Origin: Lasioglossum baleicum | Taxonomy: Eukaryota > Arthropoda > Insecta > Hymenoptera > Halictidae | DNA: 64,000 nt | Assembly: GCF_051020765.1 (NCBI RefSeq) | Contig: NW_027469319.1 | Location: forward strand, 124,001-188,000 | Reading direction: 5' to 3' | Shown: positions 13,019 through 24,895 of the stretch, one piece after another | How positions within the stretch are numbered: the stretch's first letter is position 1 | How the letters are laid out: every line of letters begins with the position of its first letter | Notes under the pieces: generated by a model | The model's database searches: none | Seen by the model: only the letters and a program-made list of their open reading frames with translations | What the model was told of the DNA's origin: nothing | Made by a program: the position numbers and the translations under genes

Positions 13019-14796
13019 TAATGCGTTATGAGTAATGTGTCATGCGTTATGCGTTATGCGTTATTCGTTAAGCGTTATGCTTTATGCGTTATGCGTTATG
13101 CGTTATGCGTTATGCGTTATGCGTTATGCGTTATGCGTTATGCGTTATGCGTTATGCGTTATGCGTTATGCGTTATGCGTTATGCGTTATGCGTTATCCG
13201 TTATGCGTTACGCGTTACGCGTTACGCGTTACGCGTTATGCGTTATGCGTTATGCGTTATGCGTTATGCGTTATGCGTTATGCGTTATGCGTTATGCGTT
13301 ATGCGTTATGCGTTATGCGTTATGCGTTATGCGTTATGCGTTATGCGTTATGCGTTATGCGTTATGCGTTATGCGTTATGCGTTATGCGTTATGCGTTAT
13401 GCGTTATGCGTTATGCGTTATGCGTTATGCGTTATGCGTTATGCGTTATGCGTTATGCGTTATGCGTTATGCGTTATGCGTTATGCGTTATGCGTTATGC
13501 GTTATGCGTTATGCGTTATGCGTTATGCGTTATGCGTTATGCGTTATGCGTTATGCGTTATGCGTTATGCGTTATGCGTTATGCGTTATGCGTTATGCGT
13601 TATGCGTTATGCGTTATGCGTTATGCGTTATGCGTCATGCGTTATGCGTTATGCGTTATGCGTTATGCGTTATGCGTTATGCGTTATGCGTTATGCGTTA
13701 TGCGTTATGCGTTATGCGTTATGCGTTATGCGTTATGCGTTATGCGTTATGCGTTATGCGTTATGCGTTATGCGTTATGCGTTATGCGTTATGCGTTATG
13801 CGTTATGCGTTATGCGTTATGCGTTATGCGTTATGCGTTATGCGTTATGCGTTATGCGTTATGCGTTAAGCATTATGACTTTTTCATTGAGCGTTATGCG
13901 TTATGACTTTTCCATTGAGCGTTATGCGTTATTCGTTATGGGTTATGCGTTATGCGTTATGGGTTATGCGTTATGCGTTATGCGTTATGCGTTATGCGTT
14001 ATGCGTTATGCATTATGCGCTATGCGTTATCCGTTATGCGTTATGCGTTATGCGTTATGCGTTATGCGTTATGCGTTATGCGTTATGCGTTATGCGTTAA
14101 GCATTATGACTTTTTCATTGAGCGTTATGCGTTATGACTTTTCCATTGAGCGTTATGCGTTATTCGTTATGGGTTATGCGTTATGCGTTATGCGTTATGC
14201 GTTATGCGTTATGCGTTATGCGTTATGCGTTATGCGTTAAGCATTATGACTTTTTCATTGAGCGTTATGCGTTATGACTTTTCCATTGAGCGTTATGCGT
14301 TATTCGTTATGGGTTATGCGTTATGCGTTATGGGTTATGCGTTATGCGTTATGCGTTATGCGTTATGCGTTATGCGTTATGCGTTATGCGTTATGCGTTA
14401 TGCGTTATGCGTTATGCGTTATGCGTTATGCGTTATGCGTTATGCGTTATGCGTTATGCGTTATGCGTTATGCGTTATGCGTTATGCGTTATGCGTTATG
14501 CGTTATGCGTTATGCGTTATGCGTTAAGCATTATGACTTTTTCATTGAGCGTTATGCGTTATGACTTTTCCATTGAGCGTTATGCGTTATTCGTTATGGG
14601 TTATGCGTTATGCGTTATGGGTTATGCGTTATGCGTTATGCGTTATGCGTTATGCGTTATGCGTTATGCATTATGCGCTATGCGTTATCCGTTATGCGTT
14701 ATGCGTTATGCGTTATGCGTTATGCGATATGCGTCATGCGTTAAGCGTTATGCGTTATGCATTATGCGTTATCCGTTATGCGTTATGCGTAATGCG
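13019..14796 (+). repeat. HOR 16: T4C cluster, long run and four A modules
   Basis: After B and C comes a G5C unit and four consecutive T4C units (13208-13235), each creating ACGCG. A perfect run follows (13236-13634, 57 units), then one T2C, then 32 canonical units to A at 13866. Further A copies start at 14097 (truncated), 14237 and 14524, so the A-bearing segment has been multiplied. T1C units follow A at 14020 and 14678. The HOR ends with G. Confidence 0.84.
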
Positions 14797-15818
14797 TAAT
14801 GCGTTATGAGTAATGTGTCATGCGTTATGCGTTATGCGTTATGCGTTATGCGTTATGCGTTATGCGTTATGCGTTATGCGTTATGCGTTATGCGTTATGC
14901 GTTATGCGTTATGCGTTATGCGTTATGCGTTATGCGTTATGCGTTATGCGTTATGCGTTACGCGTTACGCGTTATGCGTTATACGTTATGCGTTATGCGT
15001 TATGCGTTATGCGTTATGCGTTATGCGTTATGCGTTATGTGTTATGCGTTATGCGTTAAGCGTTATACGTTATGCGTTATGCGTTATGCGTTATGTGTTA
15101 TGCGTTATGCGTTATGTGTTATGCGTTGTGCTTTACGGGTTATGCGATATGCGTTATGCGTTATGACTTTTTCATTGCACGTTATGCGTTATGCGATATG
15201 CGTTATGCGTTATGCGTTATGCGTTATGCGTTATGCGTTATGCGTTATGCGTTATGCGTTATGCGTTATGCGTTATGCGTTATGCGTTATGCGTTATGCG
15301 TTATGCGTTATGCGTTATGCGTTATGCGTTACGCGTTATGCGTTACGCGTTACGCGTTATGCGTTATGCGTTATGCGTTATGCGTTATGCGTTATGCGTT
15401 ATTCGTTATGCGTTATGCGTTATGCGTTATGCGTTATGCGATGTGCGATGTGCGTTATGCGTTATGCGTTATGCGTTATGCGTTATGCGTTATGCGTTAT
15501 GCGTTATGCGTTATGCGTTATGCGTTAAGCATTATGACTTTTTCATTGAGCGTTATGCGTTATGACTTTTCCATTGAGCGTTATGCGTTATTCGTTATGG
15601 GTTATGCGTTATGCGTTATGGGTTATGCGTTATGCGTTATGCGTTATGCGTTAGGCGTTATGCGTTATGCGTTATGCGTTATGCGTTATGCGTTATGCGT
15701 TATGCGTTATGCGTTATCCGTTATGCGTTATGCGTTATGCGTTATGCGATATGCGTCATGCGTTAAGCGTTATGCGTTATGCATTATGCGTTATCCGTTA
15801 TGCGTTATGCGTTATGCG
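14797..15818 (+). repeat. HOR 17: homologue of HOR 15, same total length
   Basis: It has the same order as 11997-13018: T4C, G5A, D with TTGCACG (15175-15181), two ATGTGCG units, A at 15525, T4G near 15652 and G. Both copies are 1,022 bp, but internally B to D is 21 bp longer and D to A is 21 bp shorter here. Two indels of three units cancel. Confidence 0.88.
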
Positions 15819-17071
15819 TAATGCGTTATGAGTAATGTGTCATGCGTTATGCGTTATGCGTTATTCGTTAAGCGTTATGCTTTATGCGTTATGCGTTATG
15901 CGTTATGCGTTATGCGTTATGCGTTATGCGTTATGCGTTATGCGTTATGCGTCATGCGTCATGCGTAATGCGTTATGCGTTATGCGTTATGCGTTATGCG
16001 TTATGCGTTATGCGTTATGCGTTATGCGTTATGCGTTATGCGTTATCCGTTATGCGTTACGCGTTACGCGTTACGCGTTATGCGTTATGCGTTATGCGTT
16101 ATGCGTTATGCGTTATGCGTTATGCGTTATGCGTTATGCGTTATGCGTTATGCGTTATGCGTTATGCGTTATGCGTTATGCGTTATGCGTTATGCGTTAT
16201 GCGTTATGCGTTATGCGTTATGCGTTATGCGTTATGCGTTATGCGTTATGCGTTATGCGTTATGCGTTATGCGTTATGCGTTATGCGTTATGCGTTATGC
16301 GTTATGCGTTATGCGTTATGCGTTATGCGTTATGCGTTATGCGTTATGCGTTATGCGTTATGCGTTATGCGTTATGCGTTATGCGTTATGCGTTATGCGT
16401 TATGCGTTATGCGTTATGCGTTATGCGTTATGCGTTATGCGTTATGCGTTATGCGTTATGCGTCATGCGTTATGCGTTATGCGTCATGCGTTATGCGTTA
16501 TGCGTTATGCGTTATGCGTTATGCGTTATGCGTTATGCGTTATGCGTTATGCGTTATGCGTTATGCGTTATGCGTTATGCGTTATGCGTTATGCGTTATG
16601 CGTTATGCGTTATGCGTTATGCGTTATGCGTTATGCGTTATGCGTTATGCGTTATGCGTTATGCGTTATGCGTTATGCGTTATGCGTTATGCGTTATGCG
16701 TTATGCGTTATGCGTTATGCGTTATGCGTTATGCGTTATGCGTTATGCGTTATGCGTTATGCGTTATGCGTTATGCGTTATGCGTTATGCGTTATGCGTT
16801 ATGCGTTATGCGTTATGCGTTATGCGTTATGCGTTATGCGTTATGCGTTATGCGTTATGCGTTATGCGTTATGCGTTATGCGTTATGCGTTATGCGTTAT
16901 GCGTTATGCGTTATGCGTTATGCGTTATGCGTTATGCGTTATGCGTTATGCGTTATGTGTTATGCGTTGTGCTTTACGGGTTATGCGATATGCGTTATGC
17001 GTTATGACTTTTTCATTGAGCGTTATGCGTTATGCGTAATGCGTTATGCATTATGCGTTATGCGTTATGCG
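15819..17071 (+). repeat. HOR 18: C, T2C pair, long runs, D-H junction
   Basis: B and C are followed by canonical units, two T2C and one T2A (about 15952-15970), G5C and three T4C units, a perfect run from 16079 broken by T2C at 16463 and 16484, and another perfect run 16491-16952 (66 units). D (TTGTGCT 16967) then merges with module H: its cassette at 17002 ends TTGAGCG and is followed by T2A, G7A and T2A to B at 17072. The layout is repeated at 24896-25903. Confidence 0.86.
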
Positions 17072-18226
17072 TAATGCGTTATGAGTAATGTGTCATGCGT
17101 TATGCGTTATGGACTATGCTTTATGCGTTGTGCGTTATGGGTTATCCGTTATGCGTCATGCGTTATGCGTTATTCGTTATGCGTTATGCGTTATGCGTTA
17201 TGCGTTATGCGTTATGCGTTATGCGTTATGCGATATGCGTTATGCGTTATGCGTTATGCGTTATGCGTTATGCGTTATGTGTTACGCGTTATGCGTTACG
17301 CGTTATGCGTTTTGCGTTATGCGTTATGCGTTATGCGTTATGCGTTATTCGTTATGCGTTATGCGTTATGCGTTATGCGTTATGCGTTATGCGATGTGCG
17401 TTATGCGTTATGCGTTATGCGTTATGCGTTATGCGTTATGCGTTATGCGTTATGCGTTATGCGTTATGCGTTATGCGTTAAGCGTTATGCGTTATGCATT
17501 ATGCGTTATCCGTTATGCGTTATGCGTTATGCGTAATGCGTTATGAGTAATGTGTCATGCGTTATGCGTTATGCGTTATGCGTTATGCGTTATGCGTTAT
17601 GCGTTACGCGTTATGCGTTACGCGTTATGCGTTATGCGTTATGCGTTATGCGTTATGCGTTATGCGTTATGCGTTATGCGTTATGCGTTATGCGTTATGC
17701 GTTATGCGTTATGCGTTATGCGTTATGCGTTATGCGTTATGCGTTATGCGTTATGCGTTATGCGTTATGCGTTATGCGTTATGCGTTATGCGTTATGCGT
17801 TATGCGTTATGCGTTATGCGTTATGCGTTATGCGTTATGCGTTATGCGTTATGCGTTATGCGTTATGCGTTAAGCGTTATGCGTTATGCGTTACGCGTTA
17901 CGCGTTATGCGTTATGCGTTATGCGTTATGCGTTATGCGTTATGCGTTATGTGTTATGCGTTATGCGTAATGCGTTATGAGTAATGTGTCATGCGTTATG
18001 CGTTATGCGTTATGCGTTATGCATTATGCGTTATCCGTTATGCGTTATGCGTTATGGGTTATGCGTTATGCGTTATGCGTTATGCGTTATGCGTTATGCG
18101 TTATGCATTATGCGTTATGCGTTATCCGTTATGCGTTATGCGTTATGCGTTATGCGATATGCGTCATGCGTTAAGCGTTATGCGTTGTGCATTATGCGTT
18201 ATCCGTTATGCGTTATGCGTTATGCG
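17072..18226 (+). repeat. HORs 19-21: B-I junction and short HORs
   Basis: 17072-17533 starts with B then module I (TTATGGA 17107), and contains T1A, T4C, A3T near 17309, G5T and ATGTGCG, but no A. 17534-17967 has alternating T4C, a long canonical run, T4A and two T4C. 17968-18226 is one of the smallest units (259 bp), with G7A, G5C and C6G and then G containing TTGTGCA near 18184. A is absent from all three. Confidence 0.8.
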
Positions 18227-19129
18227 TAATGCGTTATGAGTAATGTGTCATGCGTTATGCGTTATGCGTTATGCGTTATGCGTTATGCGTTATGCGTTAC
18301 GCGTTATGCGTTACGCGTTATGCGTTATGCGTTATGCGTTATGCGTTATGCGTTATGCGTTATGCGTTATGCGTTATGCGTTATGCGTTAAGCGTTATAC
18401 GTTATGCGTTATGCGTTATGTGTTATGCGTTATGTGTTATGCGTTGTGCTTTACGGGTTATGCGATATGCGTTATGCGTTATGACTTTTTCATTGAACGT
18501 TATGCGTTATGCGATATGCGTTATGCGTTATGCGTTATGCGTTATGCGTTATGCGTTATGCGTTATGCGTTATGCGTTATGCGTTATGCGTTATGCGTTA
18601 TGCGTTATGCGTTATGCGTTACGCGTTATGCGTTACGCGTTATGCGTTATGCGTTATGCGTTATGCGTTATGCGTTATTCGTTATGCGTTATGCGTTATG
18701 CGGTATGCGTTATGCGTTATGCGTTATGCGTTATGCGATATGCGTTATGCGTTATGCGTTATGCGTTATGCGTTATGCGTTATGCGTTGCGCGTTATGCG
18801 TTACGCGTTATGCGTTATGCGTTATGCGTTATGCGTTATGCGTTATGTGTTATTCGTTAAGCATTATGACTTTTTCATTGAGCGTTATGCGTTATGACTT
18901 TTCCATTGAGCGTTATGCGTTATTCGTTATGGGTTATGCGTTATGCGTTATGGGTTATGCGTTATGCGTTATGCGTTATGCGTTATGCGTTATGCATTAT
19001 GCGTTATGCGTTATCCGTTATGCGTTATGCGTTATGCGTTATGCGTTATGCGTTATGCGATATGCGTCATGCGTTAAGCGTTATGCGTTATGCATTATGC
19101 GTTATCCGTTATGCGTTATGCGTTATGCG
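18227..19129 (+). repeat. HOR 22: 903-bp D-A HOR, copy 1
   Basis: B, T4C pair, T4A and G5A, D at 18444 (cassette ending TTGAACG), T4C pair, G5T, a T1G unit near 18702, T1A, TTGCGCG at about 18787-18793, C6T plus G5T directly before T4A+G7A, then A at 18857 and G. Homologue: 19921-20823, with identical total length. The T1G unit is a rare marker shared with the copies at about 20360 and 22916. Confidence 0.85.
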
Positions 19130-19920
19130 TAATGCGTTATGAGTAATGTGTCATGCGTTATGCGTTATGCGTTATGCGTTATGCGTTATGCGTTATGCGT
19201 TATGCGTTATGCGTTATGCGTTATGCGTTATGCGTTATGCGTTATGCGTTAAGCGTTATGCGTTATGCGTTACGCGTTACGCGTTATGCGTTATGCGTTA
19301 TGCGTTATGCGTTATGCGTTATGCGTTATGCGTTATGCGTTATGCGTTATGTGTTATGCGTTATGCGTTAAGCGTTATACGTTATGCGTTATGCGTTATG
19401 TGTTATGCGTTATGCGTTATGTGTTATGCGTTGTGCTTTACGGGTTATGCGATATGCGTTATGCGTTATGACTTTTTCATTGAACGTTATGCGTTATGCG
19501 ATATGCGTTATGCGTTATGCGTTATGCGTTATGCGTTATGCGTTATGCGTTATGCGTTATGCGTTATGCGTTATGCGTTACGCGTTATGCGTTACGCGTT
19601 ATGCGTTATGCGTTATGCGTTATTCGTTATGCGTTATGCGTTATGCGTTATGTGTTATGCGTTATGCGTAATGCGTTATGAGTAATGTGTCATGCGTTAT
19701 GCGTTATGCGTTATGCGTTATGCATTATGCGTTATCCGTTATGCGTTATGCGTTATGCGTTATGGGTTATGCGTTATGCGTTATGCGTTATGCGTTATGC
19801 ATTATGCGTTATGCGTTATCCGTTATGCGTTATGCGTTATGCGTTATGCGATATGCGTCATGCGTTAAGCGTTATGCGTTATGCATTATGCGTTATCCGT
19901 TATGCGTTATGCGTTATGCG
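19130..19920 (+). repeat. HORs 23-24: short D-type units
   Basis: 19130-19668 contains T4A, paired T4C, C6T, G5A, D at 19431 and T4C/G5T, and lacks A. 19669-19920 (252 bp) resembles 17968-18226: G7A, G5C, C6G and G with no A or D. Together they separate the two 903-bp copies. Confidence 0.8.
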
Positions 19921-20823
19921 TAATGCTTTATGAGTAATGTGTCATGCGTTATGCGTTATGCGTTATGCGTTATGCGTTATGCGTTATGCGTTACGCGTTA
20001 TGCGTTACGCGTTATGCGTTATGCGTTATGCGTTATGCGTTATGCGTTATGCGTTATGCGTTATGCGTTAAGCGTTATACGTTATGCGTTATGCGTTATG
20101 TGTTATGCGTTATGCGTTATGTGTTATGCGTTGTGCTTTACGGGTTATGCGATATGCGTTATGCGTTATGACTTTTTCATTGAACGTTATGCGTTATGCG
20201 ATATGCGTTATGCGTTATGCGTTATGCGTTATGCGTTATGCGTTATGCGTTATGCGTTATGCGTTATGCGTTATGCGTTATGCGTTACGCGTTATGCGTT
20301 ACGCGTTATGCGTTATGCGTTATGCGTTATGCGTTATTCGTTATGCGTTATGCGTTATGCGGTATGCGTTATGCGTTATGCGTTATGCGTTATGCGATAT
20401 GCGTTATGCGTTATGCGTTATGCGTTATGCGTTATGCGTTACGCGTTATGCGTTACGCGTTATGCGTTATGCGTTATGCGTTATGCGTTATGCGTTATTC
20501 GTTATGCGTTATGCGTTATGCGTTATGCGTTATGCGTTATGCGTTATGCGTTATGCGTTAAGCATTATGACTTTTTCATTGAGCGTTATGCGTTATGACT
20601 TTTCCATTGAGCGTTATGCGTTATTCGTTATGGGTTATGCGTTATGCGTTATGGGTTATGCGTTATGCGTTATGCGTTATGCGTTATGCGTTATGCATTA
20701 TGCGTTATGCGTTATCCGTTATGCGTTATGCGTTATGCGTTATGCGTTATGCGATATGCGTCATGCGTTAAGCGTTATGCGTTATGCATTATGCGTTATC
20801 CGTTATGCGTTATGCGTTATGCG
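19921..20823 (+). repeat. HOR 25: 903-bp D-A HOR, copy 2
   Basis: It has the same order as 18227-19129: D at 20131, T1G near 20360, A at 20558. The total is 903 bp in both, yet B to D is 7 bp shorter, D to A 14 bp longer and A to next B 7 bp shorter here, so unit gains and losses cancel. The TTGCGCG of copy 1 is a T4C here. The first unit of its B carries an extra G7T. Confidence 0.85.
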
Positions 20824-22062
20824 TAATGCGTTATGAGTAATGTGTCATGCGTTATGCGTTATGCGTTATGCGTTATGCGTTATGCGTTATGCGTTATGCG
20901 TTATGCGTTATGCGTTATGCGTTATGCGTTATGCGTTAAGCGATATGCGTTATGCGTTACGCGTTACGCGTTATGCGTTATGCGTTATGCGTTATGCGTT
21001 ATGCGTTATGCGTTATGCGTTATGCGTTATGCGTTATGTGTTATGCGTTATGCGTTATGCGTTATGCGTTATGCGTTACGCGTTACGCGTTATGCGTTAT
21101 GCGTTATGCGTTATGCGTTATGCGTTATGCGTTATGCGTTATGCGTTATGCGTTATGCGTTATGCGTTACGCGTTACGCGTTATGCGTTATGCGTTATGC
21201 GTTATGCGTTATGCGTTATGCGTTATGCGTTATGCGTTATGCGTTATGTGTTATGCGTTATGCGTTAAGCGTTATACGTTATGCGTTATGCGTTATGCGT
21301 TATGTGTTATGCGTTATGCGTTATGTGTTATGCGTTGTGCTTTACGGGTTATGCGATATGCGTTATGCGTTATGACTTTTTCATTGCACGTTATGCGTTA
21401 TGCGATATGCGTTATGCGTTATGCGTTATGCGTTATGCGTTATGCGTTATGCGTTATGCGTTATGCGTTATGCGTTATGCGTTATGCGTTATGCGTTATG
21501 CGTTAGGCGTTATGCGTTATGCGTTATGCGTTATGCGTTATGCGTTATGCGTTATGCGTTATGCGTTATGCGTTATGCGTTATGCGTTATGCGTTATGCG
21601 TTACGCGTTATGCGTTACGCGTTACGCGTTATGCGTTATGCGTTATGCGTTATGCGTTATGCGTTATGCGTTATTCGTTATGCGTTATGCGTTATGCGTT
21701 ATGCGTTATGCGTTATGCGATGTGCGATGTGCGTTATGCGTTATGCGTTATGCGTTATGCGTTATGCGTTATGCGTTATGCGTTAAGCATTATGACTTTT
21801 TCATTGAGCGTTATGCGTTATGACTTTTCCATTGAGCGTTATGCGTTATTCGTTATGGGTTATGCGTTATGCGTTATGGGTTATGCGTTATGCGTTATGC
21901 GTTATGCGTTAGGCGTTATGCTTTATGCGTTATGCGTTATGCGTTATGCGTTATGCGTTATCCGTTATGCGTTATGCGTTATGCGTTATGCGATATGCGT
22001 CATGCGTTAAGCGTTATGCGTTATGCATTATGCGTTATCCGTTATGCGTTATGCGTTATGCG
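20824..22062 (+). repeat. HOR 26: triple T4C segment, D with TTGCACG, T4G units
   Basis: T4C pairs occur three times (near 20957, 21075 and 21168), separated by canonical runs, indicating local triplication. D at 21335 ends in TTGCACG (21384-21390), the third and last copy with this marker. A T4G unit lies near 21504, then T4C units, two ATGTGCG, A at 21783, a second T4G, a G7T unit near 21915 and G. Confidence 0.83.
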
Positions 22063-23336
22063 TAATGCGTTATGAGTAATGTGTCATGCGTTATGCGTTA
22101 TTCGTTAAGCGTTATGCTTTATGCGTTATGCGTTATGCGTTATGCGTTATGCGTTATGCGTTATGCGTTATGCGTTATGCGTCATGCGTCATGCGTAATG
22201 CGTTATGCGTTATGCGTTATGCGTTATGCGTTATGCGTTATGCGTTATGCGTTATGCGTTATGCGTTATGCGTTATGCGTTATGCGTTATCCGTTATGCG
22301 TTACGCGTTACGCGTTACGCGTTACGCGTTATGCGTTATGCGTTATGCGTTATGCGTTATGCGTTATGCGTTATGCGTTATGCGTTATGCGTTATGCGTT
22401 ATGCGTTATGCGTTATGCGTTATGCGTTATGCGTTATGCGTTATGCGTTATGCGTTATGCGTTATGCGTTATGCGTTATGCGTTATGCGTTATGCGTTAT
22501 GCGTTATGCGTTATGCGTTATGCGTTATGCGTTATGCGTTATGCGTTACGCGTTATGCGTTACGCGTTACGCGTTATGCGTTATGCGTTATGCGTTATGC
22601 GTTATGCGTTATGCGTTATTCGTTATGCGTTATGCGTTATGTGTTATGCGTTATGTGTTATGCGTTGTGCTTTACGGGTTATGCGATATGCGTTATGCGT
22701 TATGACTTTTTCATTGAACGTTATGCGTTATGCGATATGCGTTATGCGTTATGCGTTATGCGTTATGCGTTATGCGTTATGCGTTATGCGTTATGCGTTA
22801 TGCGTTATGCGTTATGCGTTATGCGTTATGCGTTACGCGTTATGCGTTACGCGTTATGCGTTATGCGTTATGCGTTATGCGTTATGCGTTATTCGTTATG
22901 CGTTATGCGTTATGCGGTATGCGTTATGCGTTATGCGTTATGCGTTATGCGATATGCGTTATGCGTTATGCGTTATGCGTTATGCGTTATGCGTTATGCG
23001 TTACGCGTTATGCGTTACGCGTTATGCGTTATGCGTTATGCGTTATGCGTTATGCGTTATGTGTTATTCGTTAAGCATTATGACTTTTTCATTGAGCGTT
23101 ATGCGTTATGACTTTTCCATTGAGCGTTATGCGTTATTCGTTATGGGTTATGCGTTATGCGTTATGGGTTATGCGTTATGCGTTATGCGTTATGCGTTAT
23201 GCGTTATGCATTATGCGTTATGCGTTATCCGTTATGCGTTATGCGTTATGCGTTATGCGTTATGCGATATGCGTCATGCGTTAAGCGTTATGCGTTATGC
23301 ATTATGCGTTATCCGTTATGCGTTATGCGTTATGCG
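22063..23336 (+). repeat. HOR 27: fused C-type and D-type HOR
   Basis: The left half resembles 15819-17071: C, two T2C plus T2A near 22190, G5C and four T4C. The right half from D (22665) resembles 18227-19129: T4C pair, T1G near 22916, T1A, C6T plus G5T before T4A+G7A, A at 23071, G. It is best read as a recombinant between the two HOR types. Length 1,274 bp. Confidence 0.82.
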
Positions 23337-24442
23337 TAATGCGTTATGAGTAATGTGTCATGCGTTATGCGTTATGCGTTATGCGTTATGCGTTATGCGT
23401 TATGCGTTATGCGTTATGCGTTATGCGTTATGCGTTATGCGTTATGCGTTATGCGTTATGCGTTAAGCGTTATGCGTTATGCGTTACGCGTTACGCGTTA
23501 TGCGTTATGCGTTATGCGTTATGCGTTATGCGTTATGCGTTATGCGTTATGCGTTATGCGTTATGTGTTATGCGTTATGCGTTAAGCGTTATACGTTATG
23601 CGTTATGCGTTATGTGTTATGCGTTATGCGTTATGTGTTATGCGTTGTGCTTTACGGGTTATGCGATATGCGTTATGCGTTATGACTTTTTCATTGAACG
23701 TTATGCGTTATGCGATATGCGTTATGCGTTATGCGTTATGCGTTATGCGTTATGCGTTATGCGTTATGCGTTATGCGTTATGCGTTATGCGTTATGCGTT
23801 ATGCGTTATGCGTTATGCGTTATGCGTTATGCGTTATGCGTTATGCGTTATGCGTTATGCGTTATGCGTTATGCGTTATGCGTTATGAGTTATGCGTTAT
23901 GCGTTATGCGTTATGCGTTATGCGTTATGCGTTATGCGTTATGCGTTATGCGTTATGCGTTATGCGTTATGCGTTATGCGTTATGCGTTATGCGTTATGC
24001 GATATGCGTTATGCGTTATGCGTCATGCGTTATGCGTTATGCGTTATGCGTTATGCGTTATGCGTTATGCGTTATGCGTTATGCGTTATGCGTTATGCGT
24101 TATGCGTTATGCGTTATGCGTTATGCGTTATGCGTTATGCGTTATGCGTTATGCGTTATGCGTTATGCGTTATGCGTTATGCGTTATGCGTTATGCGTTA
24201 TGCGTTATGCGTTATGCGTTATGCGTTATGCGTTATGCGTTATGCGTTATGCGTTATGCGTTATGCGTTATGCGTTATGCGTTATGCGTTATGCGTTATG
24301 CGTTATGCGTTATGCGTTATGCGTTATGCGTTATGCGTTATGCGTTATGCGTTATGCGTTATGTGTTATGCGTTATGCGTTAAGCGTTATACGTTATGCG
24401 TTATGCGTTATGTGTTATGCGTTATGCGTTATGTGTTATGCG
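23337..24442 (+). repeat. HOR 28, left part: D and long run
   Basis: B, T4A, paired T4C, C6T, T4A and G5A, D at 23645 with TTGAACG, then a long canonical run containing C6A at about 23885, T1A and T2C near 24003-24025. The run ends at C6T near 24362, just left of the D copy at 24443. Confidence 0.82.
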
Positions 24443-24706
24443 TTGTGCTTTACGGGTTATGCGATATGCGTTATGCGTTATGCGTTATGCGATGTGCGTT
24501 ATGCGTTATGCGTTATGCGTTATGCGTTATGCGTTATGCGTTATGCGTTATGCGTTATGCGTTATGCGTTACGTTATGCGTTATGCGTTATGCGTTATGC
24601 GTTAAGCGTTATGCGTTATGCGTTGCGCGTTACGCGTTATGCGTTATGACTTTTCCATTGAGCGTTATGCGTTATTCGTTATGGGTTATGCGTTATGCGT
24701 TATGGG
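24443..24706 (+). repeat. Rearranged junction with the only off-register unit
   Basis: D at 24443 lacks its T-rich cassette and continues T1A, canonical units and ATGTGCG. At 24569-24573 one unit is only 5 bp (TTACG), the sole 7-bp phase break I find. T4A (24602), TTGCGCG (24623-24629) and T4C follow, then an A module without cassette 1 (cassette 2 from 24644). Missing A half, missing D half, rare unit and 2-bp loss within 270 bp point to a breakpoint. An assembly error is the alternative. Confidence 0.85.
24569..24573 (+). other. 5-bp unit: the only register shift in the array
   Basis: The unit here is TTACG. Unit starts left of it are all 6 modulo 7, for example 6, 160, 12305 and 24541. 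Those to its right are all 4 modulo 7, for example 24574, 31266, 50117 and 63683. A 2-bp deletion in one unit explains it. Confidence 0.92.
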
Positions 24707-24895
24707 TTATGCGTTATGCGTTATGCGTTATGCGTTAGGCGTTATGCGTTATGCGTTATGCGTTATGCGTTATGCGTTATGCGTTATGCGTTATCCGTTA
24801 TGCGTTATGCGTTATGCGTTATGCGATATGCGTCATGCGTTAAGCGTTATGCGTTATGCATTATGCGTTATCCGTTATGCGTTATGCGTTATGCG

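Larger units (their letters stand above)
1..16952 (+). repeat. Region I: variant-rich A-G-B-C higher-order repeats
   Basis: Most HORs here follow the order B, C, a T1A unit, one or more T4C units, a G5T unit, usually the double variant ATGTGCG, then A, a G7A/G5C stretch, G and the next B. B-to-B distances vary from 224 to 2,121 bp but are all whole numbers of units. Module D is rare: 2589, 10156, 12305 and 15126 mark its TTGTGCT unit, with a further copy at the right edge (16967). Modules E and F are absent. Perfect runs are mostly below 80 units. Confidence 0.9.
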
